Below the pieces are notes generated by a model. It was not told the origin of the DNA and ran no database searches. It saw only the letters and a program-made list of their open reading frames with translations. 64,000 nt of DNA, from assembly GCF_000005505.3 (NCBI RefSeq), contig NC_016133.3:3720001-3784000 (forward strand). The letters run 5' to 3'. Source of the stretch: Brachypodium distachyon. Lineage: Eukaryota; Streptophyta; Magnoliopsida; Poales; Poaceae. Below, piece after piece: positions 37,501 through 48,600 of the stretch (position 1 is its first letter; every line of letters starts with the position of its first letter). A program made the translations under genes and the position numbers.

Positions 37501-39479
37501 AGCAAGCACCTCAAGATACTTCCCAAATAGCACGAATGTAATTATCATTGCACTTGTCTCAAAATACATCGGAGGATGAAATCCAGTGAATGACCCATAA
37601 AGAAGAGCACAAACTGAGTAGACATACGACGCAGTGGTGCCAAGAACAACTAGTACATCCATATTCGTAGAGCCATGTCTAAGGGCTCTGTAAGCTGCAA
37701 CATAGAATCGTTTGCCAACAACAAACTGTACTATGCTCACCAGCATCCACTTGAGCAAATCTCCGATACGAAATGGTCCGCAGTGCATGAGTAGGAATGA
37801 GTTAAGGAAAGGTATGTGAGGGCATACCATGCGCATAAAAAATACTGGAATCTGGTGCAAGGAAACCAGTAGAGAAATCAGTATGCAAACAAAACAACAA
37901 CAATTCATTTAAATTGCATTTGGCATAATGGCAATTGTATCAGGGCAAGATGACACAACACATGGGGCTGCTATTTATTAGTAATATGATCATAAGTTAA
38001 TAAGTACAGTGAAAACTGATAACTATGCTAAGAGTATGACTATCAACAGAAAATATAGAATGAACTAGAGATGCCATGAAAACCATAAACCTAGAGGATA
38101 GCATGTATAAACACTTACACTTAGTAATAAGCTAGAGCGAAGGAGGTGAAGCATTTTCGATGCCTCATGCGCATCATTTGAAGCAGATCGTACATATGGA
38201 TTCTGTACATGTGCTTTCAGTCTTCCACTGCTTTCCATCTCGATGAAATCCACAATTGATCTCAAACCAACAACTTCTGTATCAAATATAACTTCAACTT
38301 CTGTCTGTGCAGAATTTACATCAAACTGCCGCAGGCCTTCCATTTTTTTCAGGATATCATACAATACATCTACATCTCTCTCAGTATGCAATCCTATCAC
38401 ACCTAATAAAGCCTTGTCTTGCTCACTACTTTGTAGCAGTGCAGCTTCAAAACCAGCATCCTCGATAGCCTCAACGATTTCATCTTTGCTGATGGCAGTG
38501 GGGTCATACTCGACTTCCCCTAATGAGGTCGCTAATGCAACAACTGCTCTTTTCACACCTGGTAACTTGTTTAAGATCCCTTCGACTGAGTTCACACAGG
38601 CAGCACAAGTCATTCCCCCTATCCTGAATTGGCCTGACAGAGTCTTCTGGGACTTTGGCTGGGAAACAGAAGAGTCTGGGAGGATTTCTGCTTCAAATCC
38701 AGCATCTTCTATCGCTTCTATGATGTCTTCATCCTGCATACAACAAAATATGTCAGTTCCATTTCTGAAACTTTGTGTACAAGCAAATTAGTCTTCATGT
38801 TGCAATCCACATGATGAATATCACTGGACTTGCTTCCAAGCACAGCAAAGTATCATTTCGGGTTGTCGTCCTGGAACCGCCAGTTTGAAAACATGGACAA
38901 GCGAGCCAAAATCAGGAAGCTACAGCACGAGTTCCGCACCAAAACGAAGAACTAACTCGCCAAATTATTTCCTGTCCTAACCACCTTAACCGACGAAACG
39001 CAGCTAACTTTCCCGCCTCGACCTACCCAAATTCCGCGGCTGATCACCAACACGACGCTGAAAATCCACCCAATTCCCCATCCACAGCGCCAAATTCAGC
39101 GCAAGGGCGCGACTCCCAAGATCCCAATCACATCTGCTGCCGCGCCCGAGGCGATGAGGGAGGGAGGTAGGGATCACGGGAGCAGGAGACCACCAACCTT
39201 GGCGAGCGCGGGGTCGAAGACGACGTGGGCGCGGCTCTGCAGCAGCGACACGGCGGCGCTCCGCACGCCGCGGCGGGCGGAGACGGCGGCCTCGACGGCG
39301 CCCGTGCACGCGGAGCAAGTCATGCCCGTGACCCGCACCTGCACCCGCCGCATGCCGGCCTCCCCCTCCTCCTCCGCCGCCGCCCCCTCGTCGCCGCCGT
39401 AGGGCCCCAGCAGCGCCACCTCCTCCATCTCGTCGTCGCGGCCGCCGCCGGCGACCGCCGTTAGCTGGAGGTGGGCCAT
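34540..39479 (-). CDS. HMA9: Copper-transporting P1B-type ATPase, RAN1/HMA7/HMA9 class
   Basis: Uses ATP to move Cu(I) across a membrane; the Arabidopsis relative RAN1 loads copper into secretory compartments for ethylene receptors, and rice HMA9 has been described as a metal efflux pump. Nine exons close in phase: 39198-39479, 38119-38733, 37422-37851, 36826-37151, 36297-36355, 35863-36205, 35574-35774, 35200-35457 and 34540-35016, for 996 aa. Two metal-binding domains carry GMTCSAC (Cys55, Cys58) and GMTCAAC (Cys137, Cys140); a third lacks the CxxC. Then come TGES (490-493), the ion-path CPC (607-609), DKTGT with phosphorylated Asp651, SEHP (688-691) and GDGINDSP (871-878). The N-terminal MEEVALL phrase and overall length match RAN1 (about 1001 aa) rather than HMA5. 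All catalytic motifs are intact. The symbol follows the rice orthologue by similarity. Confidence 0.96.
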
Positions 39480-40022
39480 GGCCGTCAGGGACACGCGGGC
39501 TGGCCGAGGCAATTATTTTGGAGGGGAATGGGAAAGAGGGGGGAGACCGAGGAGGAAGCGAGTGGTGTAATAATGATGGGAAATTCGCGAGGGGTCAATT
39601 TGAGATTGCTCGTGGGGTTTGAGGGTGTTCTCGCAAATATTGCAGATACTAGTGCTTTATCTGGTGGGTAGGTAGGCGGCATGTATCTGGGGGCGTTAAT
39701 CTCATTCTGATTTTGTTTGACTCGGTCATTAGTGTTGCTCCGTTGGAATCAGTCTCGCTGGTTTAATTATTCTGATTTTTAAAACAATGATCTGATTCTG
39801 TTTACTAGCTCGTCGAATAAACCAAAAGTTTCGTCAAAAACTTAGAGGTCATGCCCAAGTGGAATCCGCCTTGATCTTCTTCAAAGCATGCATGAATTTG
39901 CATTTAAAAACGCTGCAAATGTGAAAAGTTGTAGAGCGTCTAATCGGCTAAGTGTATCTTCTCATGGCATTTCAATAACCTACGCCGTATATTGTACTAC
40001 ATCATATTTTATGTTGTGACTA
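39480..40022. promoter_or_regulatory. Upstream region of the copper ATPase gene
   Basis: This region contains the 5' UTR and promoter of the minus-strand ATPase, with a GC-rich leader just above the ATG. No clear TATA box is visible within 100 bp. It ends at the LINE 3' target duplication at 40023. Confidence 0.5.
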
Positions 40023-40221
40023 ATTTGGAAAACTTTTTTTTTCCGTGAAAGTCAGAGCTCTGCCATGCAATATTAGAAGGAGAAAACCAAGTATATGTAC
40101 ATGCGACCAAGGTCGAAAGAAGGAAAAAAGCCAAAGACGAAACAGAGAAAGACTATCCCAACGGACCAAACGCAGTTGGCCGGTAGGACGGACAGAAAAA
40201 ACCGAAGAACCACAAGAAACC

Positions 40222-43200
40222 TCACGGCACGGTCACACAATGGAAAGCAAGCCTATGGGTATCAATTGCGTCACGGGCAAGCGACGTGACAACAAAAGCA
40301 GGAGCTGCCACGGTCTGGAAGATACGGCGGTTGCGCTCCTTCCAAATGTTCCACATGATGTAAATGACCATCCCATTGAAATATTGTCTTCTTTCTTTGT
40401 CAATTGTCTTGGAGGCTTGAATCCACGAGGCACAAGTGTCCCTGTAGTCAGAAGGCTTGACCTGCTGAAGGATGTTGAAGTTGTAGTGGTCAAGGACTTT
40501 ATCCCACACCTGGCGGGCAAAGGGGCATCGAAGGAAAAGGTGTGTCCCGGTCTCATGAGGATCAGTGCAAAGGGAACATCCAGGAGTGTGTGGCCAGCCC
40601 CTGATGGCGAGATTGTCGGCGGTGAGGATCTTGTTCTGCACAAGAAGCCAGGCGAAGAATTTGCACTTGTTTTCGGCCTTGGCTTTCCAGACAGTGTTTG
40701 CGTGTTGGGCATGGATGGAGCCGAGGAATTGAGCCTTATACGCAGAGCTGGAGGTATAGGAGACATGTGAGGTCCAACGCCAAGTGATGGAATCGAGGGA
40801 GTCGGGGTTCAGGACCACACCTTGAAGTCTCAACCAAAGGGAGACAAACTCATCTAGTTGAACCGCATTGGAGATCTTGCCTCTTAAAGCACAGGCCCAA
40901 GCCCCTTCGGTAATATCATCGTGCACAGAACGGTTCTTCCTCCTAGTGATGGCAAAAATGGTAGGTGCGATGACATTGGGAGCCAAACCGTCCAGCCAGG
41001 AGTCATGCCAGAATTTCACCTTACGACCATCGTCAATCTGCACCGTGGTGGAGGCAGAAAAAAGAGCACGGTCACATTTGTTCACCGGAGGGAGCATTCC
41101 AACCCATGGCTTGTTAGGACATGTCCACTCGTACCACAACCAACGCAGACGCAAGGCACGACTAAATTTCTCCAAGTCAGGGATGCCTAGGCCGCCAAGC
41201 TTCCTAGGCATGCAAACTTTGGACCAATTGACCAAGCAGTGACCCCCATTCGCCTCCTCTTTGCCCTTCCAAAGGAAAGATCTGTTGATTTTGTTCATCT
41301 TCTTGATGGCCCATTTTGCAATGGGGAAGACCGACATGTGGAAGATCGGGATGGCCGACAGGACCGTCTTGGTCAAGGTAAGCCTGCCAGCAGAGGACAA
41401 TATGGTCTCTTTCCACCTCGGTAGACGCGTTGCAAGTTTGTCAATGAGGGGTTGCACATGGATTCGCTTCAACTTGCGAACGTGGAGCTGCAGGCCAAGG
41501 TAGCGGCATGGGAAGCCCATGCGGCTGCCTGGGAAAAGGAGGAGCAGTTGGTCAAGGTCAAGGTGATCACAGCAGATGGGGTGCACAGACGATTTGGAGA
41601 AGTTTGTAATAAGACCCGAAATCTGACCAAAGGATTCAAGGATGCGCTGAGTGGTGTGCAGGTCTTGAACGATGGGGTTGATGAAGATCGCTGCATCATC
41701 CGCGTAAAGAGAAACACGAAGCTTTGCCGAATGAGAAGGCAGCGGGGATAGAACCTGTTGCAACGAGGCCAAGTGGAAAAGCCTGTGTAAGGGCTCAATC
41801 GCAAGGATGAAGAGCATAGGGGACAGCGGGTCTCCCTGCCGGACTCCACGGCGGTGCGAAATTTTTTCACCCGGCAAGCCATTGAGGAGGGGGCGAGAGG
41901 TAGCAGTGGCAAAGAGCAAGGAGATCCAATCACGCCAACGACGTCCAAACCCAAGAGCCGTCAGGGCCTCCAAAAGGTAGCTCCAGTTGACAGTGTCAAA
42001 AGCTTTAGCAATATCGAGCTTGAGGAAAAGAGCCGGAGATTTTGATTTTTGGTAGGACTGCACCACGTTTTGGACATAAAGGAAATTATCTTGGATGCAT
42101 CGACGCTTGATAAAGGCACTCTGGGCAGCAGAAACAAGGTCGTCGAGTCTCGGGCCGAGCCGGTTTGCAAGAAGTTTTGAAAAGATCTTTGCGACCCCAT
42201 GGATAAGGCTAATCGGCCTGTAGTGAGAGATCGAAGTGGCGTTGCAAGACTTAGGGAGCAAGGCAATGTTGGCCGTATTTAAGAGAGCGAAACCATCAGA
42301 TTGAAGAGAGTGCAAACGAGACAAGGCCGCTGTCATATCTTCCTTGATCACGTTCCAACAAGTGCGAAAGAATAGGCCAGTAAAACCATCCGGGCCCGGG
42401 GCTTTGTCCATAGGCATAGAGAAAATTGTGTCTTTAATCTCCTCCATCGTGAAAGGGAGCTCCAGGTCTGAGAGATCAGAAGGTTGATATCCAAGAGCCC
42501 GCCAGTTGAGGGCCGACCCCCTCGGGGAAGACGTACCTAAAGAAGCACAGAAGTGGTCGTGAACAATCTTTTCTTTGTCTTCTTGCACGAATGTCGTCCC
42601 ATGCTCGGTTGCAAGAGATTGAATGAAATTTTTCCGTTGCCTCGTAGCTTCCCGAAGATGGAAGAAACTCGTGTTAGCATCTCCATGTCGAAGCCACTGC
42701 AAGCGAGATCTCTGACGAGCCTTTGCCCTCTCAATCACCGCGAGGCCAAGGCACCGGGATTTAAGCAATTTTCGGAGTGCAAATTCCTCATCAGAGAGGT
42801 CTCGCAACTCACTTGCACAGTCAAGGCGAAGGATGACTTCACGGGCAATGGCCAGCTACAGCTTAGTGTTTCCAATCTTCAAGCGATTCCAAGCTTTGAG
42901 AGCTTTTGCTGTACGGGACAATTTGATGTGAAGGCGACGGATGGGGTTTAGGGAGGAGCACGGCTTTGCCCAAGCCGAGGCCACCACCTCAGGGAAATCT
43001 TGCATACTTGCCCAAAAATTCTCAAACCTGAAGCCACGAAATCTTGGGATGGAGAGATCAGCATGAAGGAGCAGTGGGCAATGGTCTGAAAAGTTTGTAG
43101 AGAGCGACCTAAGGAAGCAAAAGGGGAACGTCGCCTCCCAAACAGCCGAACAAAACACTCTGTCGATGCGAGTAAGGGTTGGATTTCTTTGCTCATTGGA

Positions 43201-43773
43201 CCATGTGAACCGACGACCGTTAAGATTTATCTCCTTGAGATGGGAAGCATTGAGAGCATTCCGAAATAAGGTCATGAGCCTGCGGTTGATGTTATCATTG
43301 TTCTTGTCCTCAGGTTTGTATATGAGATTAAAATCTCCTAGGATCAGCCACTTAGGAGGCATGGAGTTGGCAATGAGGCGAATCTCCTGAAGGAAAGCTC
43401 TTTTTTCAGCGTCCCCTTGAGGGCCGTAGACCCCCGTGATTGACCAGGACGTGGCGTCGTCACGAGACGTGATGGTGGCAGAAATGGTGTTTTCAGTGAG
43501 CGCGACGTTAGTGAGAGTAAAGTGGTCAGCTGAGCAAGCGAGGAGGATGCCACCACGGGTGCCCACTGCCGGAAGGTACGCGAAACTGTCGACGAACGAG
43601 TGACCAAGGGTGCGCGCAACAGTCGTGGAGTCGATGAAGTCTAGTTTCGTTTCTTGAAGGCAAACTATAGTGGCAGCAGCGTCACGGACAACAGCACAGA
43701 CTGCATCTTGACAAGCACCTGAGTTCAACCCCCGGGGGTTCCAAGAACAAATATTGCAATTTTTAGCAGCCAT
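40222..43773 (-). pseudogene. LINE ORF2: endonuclease, reverse transcriptase and zf-RVT, one nonsense codon
   Basis: One frame of 1184 codons starts with MAAKNCNICSWNPRGLN, the canonical start of the APE-type endonuclease. It continues through LQETKL, GDFNLIYKPEDK and SDHCPLLLH (endonuclease active-site residues). Next is the reverse transcriptase with KAPGPDGFTG, LKLDIAKAFDTVNW, RRGVRQGDPLSPMLF and the catalytic YADDAAIF. A C-terminal zf-RVT region follows (WKAKAENKCKFFAWLL, then CSLCTDPHETGTHLFLRC). The only break visible is TAG at 42856-42858, between GNTKL and LAIAREV, where relatives have Gln (CAG to TAG). It is therefore one substitution away from being open; no frameshift was seen. Confidence 0.92.
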
Positions 43774-44055
43774 TGGAAAACAAGGCAGACTCAGTGATGC
43801 ATACATGGGGCAGCAGTACAGAGCTTTGACAGATTAACATAAATAGAGCAGGTTCATCCGTGTCATCCCATGGTAGCAAACAGCAGCAGTAGCAACAGAT
43901 ACATTTGACGAAAAAAGAACAGAGCTCGACAAGGGCCATGCCATCCCACAGCAGCGAGCAGACAACTAGGCACGAACAGTAATGAGGACTAACATCAACA
44001 TGCAACATGATAAAATAAGGGTCGTCGACGGTGGCGAGGAGCACAAGCAGGTGAT

Positions 44056-46589
44056 TCACTGGGCGGAGCCGGCGATGGAGCCGGCCCTGTCTAGAGCGAC
44101 GACGGACGGCAGGGGCACCGGGGCATCAAGGCCACAGAGGGTGGCGATCGCCTGAATCACCGCCTGCGACAGGGGTCCCGTGAAGAGGTCCAAGTAGCAC
44201 TCAGCCGCAGACTGCGCAGAGCCCCCGACGTCGAAAATGCCGAGCCGCCTGAGGAGCACCGTACGCGCCGCAGCAACCGAGTTGCCACCCTTGTCGCCTC
44301 GGCAGGCGAGCCGCGCGCTGCGCCGCAGAGGGAGGCCCCGCGCCGTGGCCTCGGCAGCTCGGCGACGTGCCATGGCAGGAGTCGGCAGGAGGGGAGCCGG
44401 GACGGCTTGTGTGAGGCGACGGAGGAAGGCGTTCGTCGAGCGTCGCGATGGAGGAGGGGGGGATGGGGTCCTCGACAGGGCCGTCGAACCTGCAAAAGTG
44501 GGGGTGGGCGACAGTGGCACGGACAGGTCCGACTCCAACCGGCGGCCGCCGAACCCAAAACCTGGAGGCGAGCTTGAGGCATCAATGTCGAAGGCGTCAC
44601 AGGCTGGGGCAGCTTCAGCGGAGCGGGAAGCAGTGGGCATCTCCACCTGTAGTGCGGAAGGAGATAACGAGGCAGAGACGAGCGACGAGATCGGCGAAGC
44701 CGGGCGAGGCGCCTCCAGAGGCATGTCCTGGCGCCCACCGTGGGCGACGTTGCTGGACCACGACGTGTACGGCTGCGGCCCCTGGTCTCGAGGGTGGCGA
44801 GGCCGCGACCCAGCAGGATGGGGCGGCAAGGGCGCAAGACGGAGGGCGAGCGGTCCCCACGGCAGCGACGGCGGTCCTCCTGAACGCGCCGGCCGTCACG
44901 GCCACACTGCCGGTCTTGGTCATCATCACGGGCGCGGCGACCATCGGGGCCACCCCGGCCATCATCCCGCGGCACACGTGAGCGGCTGCAGAAGAAGGCG
45001 CGCCAGCCGGAGTTCCGGTCGTCCATGCGTCCACGGCGCTGGTCGTCGTCGTCATCGTCATGCCTGCGGTTGGAACGCCCAGAACGTGCTGGAGAGCGCA
45101 GGCGTTGGCGTCGCGAGCCCTGGCCGTCAATCTCGCCATAAGTCCAATCAAACTCGTTCGTCTCCACCTTCGTCTTCGTGTGGTCCTCGTGGATCCCCGG
45201 GTGCACGAGGATGCGGTGCTGAAGCCCGGGACGCTCGGTCGTCGGCGTAGTGGAGGATTTTGGCGCATCTGTGAGCGTCAGCCAGTGCACCAGAGGGATC
45301 TTGGACAGGTTCGTCGTCCACGCCCAGCAGCCGAGGATGACCGCGTCCTCGTGACGCAGGGAGCGCGAGTCGAAGTAGTGCAGCTCACAAGCGTCACCGA
45401 GGATGGAGCGCACGGTGACCTCGTTCCATGCCTCAAGGGGCACGTTTTCCAGCGAGATGGGGACGTGGTGGCGCAGGGCGACGTCGTCGGCGTGGGCGCT
45501 GGCACTCCACGGTCGCAGGTTGATGACCCCGAAGCTGGCAGTGAAGGAGCACGCGGCCGCCACGGTCTCCCGGTGGCGACGATGCTCGAAGGTGAGGAAG
45601 AAGCCATCGCGGTGGTTCGCCGCACGCATGTCGGAACGGCGAATCCCGAAGTGCGAAGCAATGGCGTCGGCGATGGCCTCCTTGTCTGCACCGCGCCGTG
45701 CGTCATCGAGCCAGGCGATGACTCCGTGCCCCTCAAGATGAGCGCGCTGAACCTGCATGTCCGGCGTGCACTGAACCACCGAGTGTGACTAGGCGGGCCT
45801 GGTGCTCGCATCCCCCAAGCGAGGCATAGCTTGCGCAGGAGGAGGGAGTGGAGCGCGCTGGGCTCGAGCCGGAGGGGAGGAGCAACGCGGCCTGCAGTCC
45901 CGGGCGCAGTGACTCCAGCGGAGGCAGGAGGTGCACCTCCACGGGTCACGGCAGTTCTTGGCGATGTGTCCCAGCGCAAGACAGTGGTGGCAGCGGATCT
46001 GGTGCTTCTTCAACTTCTCCGGCCTTTTATTGAAGGGGTTGAGGCCGAAGTGGGGTGGGGAGCGCTGGATTCTGCTTGAATGCGGAGGAGAACTTGGAGA
46101 TGACCGGGGACGCATTGAAAGCTGAGGAGATCTTGTGGCAGTCGATTTTCTCCACCAGAATGGAGCTTTCACCAAATGCCAGCCCTGCAACGAATCCTCC
46201 ACAGCAGGAAAAAGCAGATCTTGGCTTGTAGGCGGGCATGGCCAGTTCGAAGAGGAGCAGAGATGCATTGACTCCGGCCTGCAAGCGCCGCGCGAGGAGC
46301 CGGAGGAAAGCTGCGAGCTGCCGGAGTAAATGAGACCACCCACCCGCTCGGCGCTCAAGGGAGAAGCTCGGAGATCGAAGCGCACTCGACGCGCCTGCCG
46401 CGGCGCATCAGCTGCAGAGCCAGCGGGAAACAGCTGGGAAGCAGAAGGGGCATACCTCTCGGGTTGGAATCCGGCCGGAATGGACGGCGGCGGCGGGAGC
46501 GTGGTCTTAAGGGAGGAGGGCAGCATCAGCAGGGTGGCCGTGGTGGCCGGAGTGGCACGCCGCGGGGGAGGCGGAGCAGCAACGGTCAT
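44056..46589 (-). pseudogene. LINE ORF1: nucleic-acid-binding Gag-like protein, broken
   Basis: The ATG at 46589 opens a frame with a Pro/Ala-rich start, then zinc knuckles CHHCLALGHIAKNC and CTSCLRWSHCARDC. TAG at 45789-45791 interrupts it. The same frame continues with HLEGHGVIAWLDDARRG, HFGIRRSDMRAANHRDGFFL and RPWSASAHADDVAL, matching the DUF4283-type RNA-binding region of plant LINE ORF1. Downstream the C-terminal homology (RRSARLACRGDKGG, then LRRLGIFDVGG and CYLDLFTGPLSQAVIQAIA) is found in a different frame (44829-44056), so at least one frameshift lies between about 44830 and 45010. This ORF would bind LINE RNA. Confidence 0.85.
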
Positions 46590-46670
46590 TGTTCAGCTCC
46601 TATGCGTGGATATTTGGAAAACTTTCAATCAGATATAGAAACCTCAACTAATTACAAATCAAACCTACTA

Positions 46671-46912
46671 CTCCCTCCGGAAAGAATTACTTGAAAAATA
46701 TTACTCCCTCCATTCAACAAAAGATGTCTCAAGTTTGTCAAATTTTAGATGAATCTAGACATGACTTAGTGTATAGATGCATTCAAATTTAGTCAAAGTT
46801 AAGACATCTTTTATTGGACGGAGGGAGTACTACATCTATCTAGACGCTTTTTAAACATATATACATTCATATTTGGGGAAAATTTGAGACAAGTAATATG
46901 GGTCTGAGGGAG
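46671..46912. mobile_element. Stowaway-like MITE (outer) split by a second MITE
   Basis: The outer ends CTCCCTCCGGAAAGAATTAC (46671) and, inverted, CTCCCTCAGACCCATATTAC (46912) are flanked by TA. The inner half ACTTGAAAAATA resumes after the inner element with CTACATCTATCTAGACGCTT. Without the insert the element is about 118 bp. Confidence 0.85.
46704..46827. mobile_element. Stowaway-like MITE (inner), ATGTCTCAAG family
   Basis: The ends CTCCCTCCATTCAACAAAAG and, inverted, CTCCCTCCGTCCAATAAAAG are flanked by TA (46702-46703 and 46828-46829). It lies inside the outer MITE, so it is the younger insertion. Confidence 0.88.
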
Positions 46913-48600
46913 TACTAGTAATTAAAATTACAAACAGTTGGACATTTTCTCTCTCACTAGCTGAAACGTGTGTTGCACATCCACGGTTATAGTAAACACA
47001 GAGGTCCTAGCCCCCTCTACAATTTGTATGTAATCTGTATACAATTAAGTTGACGCCCTGATGGAAAGCGAGTCACCAGCACGCGCTCACAAGGGAATAA
47101 TTTTTTGTTTGAATGTGTGAAATTTTGATAAACTTTAGCCATCTTCAATTGCACATTACTAACCTATAATTGAATTGCAATACGGTTGAAAAGACAAGTT
47201 TAGTATGGCTTTATTTATTTGCTATTTTTTAGGAAAATTTATTTATTTATTTGCTATTTAAGTCGTACTAGAGTACTAAACTTGTGATTCGCCCTCCTTA
47301 ATTATAAAGTTTAGTGAAAAAAGACCTTATTGTTGCTATTTAAGTCGTTCGGTAGGTTTGGTTTGAGCTCATGATCACGTTGCGCCAATCTCCAGCAGTG
47401 TTCTGCAGAATTGCAGTTGAGAACACAAAGTGACTTCCATCCTCATCTAATCCTATGCACACTGGACATAGTGAGTGAGTGTCGGTGTGTCTCTAGCTCG
47501 ATATACCACGGTGTACACGAAGGGGCAAGCTTTTGAAGATGCAAATTCTGGTTGGGCAATGGGAGTTGGCCAAATTTGATGATGACCAGATCGAAGCAAC
47601 CGTTGCCCGAAGCTGAACAGTGTTCACTGAAGCTCGCCCGGCTAAAATTACCTCTGGGGTCTGGCCTGGATGCCCAGGACGAAATCTTCACGGGTCGCCC
47701 AATTCCGTCAATGGTCCCAGCGATCGTACCACGAAGCTGGCCCAACCGCCCAAGCTAGGAAAATCAAGCACGCGGGACACGCGGGAACATCACGATCACA
47801 CGTGTTGCTATAGAAGAAGAAAAACAATCTCGATCAGAGGTGATGGGCTTTGTGGGCGCAAATCCAGCCTGATTCATATTATCCGCAGGATCTGATCACA
47901 CTGGGCCCAATAGTACGTGGATGCATCGTCGTCGGGTACGTCCATATGCATCCACCTCCAGCTTGTCACCGCCCACGCCGCCACCCCGCGCCGCTCGCCT
48001 GCGGACCGAACATCGCTCGCCCGCAAAGCTAGCGTGACCCGAATCCCCTTTGAATCTCTCCGGCAGCGGAGCAGCTAGGGAGAATGCGTGGATCTCGACG
48101 GCGGCGGCGTGTTTCGCCGGAGAGACGTTAGAGAAGAAGAAGAAGAAGAAGAAGAAGAAGAAGAAGAGAGGCGAATGGGGCCCAGCGAGTTAACAGCCAA
48201 GCAAAGGCGATGTAAATTTACGCAAACGAGAGAGTAGGCCATGGGCCGGAATTTCTGCAGGCCCATCTCCGCGGCCGTATAGACGCGGAGAAAGCGTCTC
48301 GTTTCGTCTCCAGGCCAATCACCGTCCTCTGATGCGATGCAGGCAGCCGCCGTGATTCCTCGCGCCTCAGATTCCATCTCGCCCGGTTGGTTTGCGCCAC
48401 CGCGCGCTGTTCAGTGGAGGATTCGTTCGGGGAGGGATGTGGCGAGCGCCAGGCCGGCGGCCACCGTGCCACCGTGGGAGGAGGCGGAGGGCACGTCGCC
48501 GGCGGCGCGTGCAGTATAGAACGGACGAAGCGGCGGAGCGTCGGGAGGCGCCGGCGACCGCTCTCGGGTAAGTGCTTTTGGTTGATTTGCTTATCCATTC
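46913..48600. other. Intergenic, with a GC-rich island at 47940-48570
   Basis: No domain is recognisable in any frame. The right half is CpG-rich with GGCGGCGGCG and GCCGGCGG words, like a grass gene 5' end. A splice-donor-like CTCTCGG/GTAAGTG occurs at 48567-48568, right before the foldback begins. A promoter with a non-coding or lost first exon is possible but unproven. Frames at 47443-47745 and 48218-48598 (minus) lack support. Confidence 0.4.
48131..48166. repeat. (GAA)n microsatellite
   Basis: About 36 bp of GAA trinucleotide repeat within the GC-rich island. Confidence 0.95.

Larger units (their letters stand above)
40037..46611 (-). mobile_element. Near full-length plant L1-type LINE with 14-bp target duplications
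   Basis: The same 14 bases, ATTTGGAAAACTTT, lie at 40023-40036 and 46612-46625. Adjacent to the left copy the plus strand has T-rich sequence (TTTTTTTTCC), corresponding to the poly-A tail of a minus-strand element. The interior has ORF1 (46589-44056) with zinc knuckles and ORF2 (43773-40222) with endonuclease and reverse transcriptase. The 5' end is only 22 bp above the ORF1 ATG, so the 5' UTR may be short or clipped. Target duplications of 14 bp with no mismatch argue for a fairly recent insertion, upstream of the ATPase gene. Confidence 0.93.

Noticed and set aside
37000..39000. Whether the copper ATPase is HMA4/HMA5-like
   Set aside because: The N-terminal MEEVALL phrase, two CxxC domains with the linker pattern and the exon content fit RAN1/HMA7/HMA9; HMA5-type N-termini differ.
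44237..45250. 337-codon frame on the plus strand
   Set aside because: It is antisense to the GC-rich LINE ORF1; long shadow frames are common in such composition.
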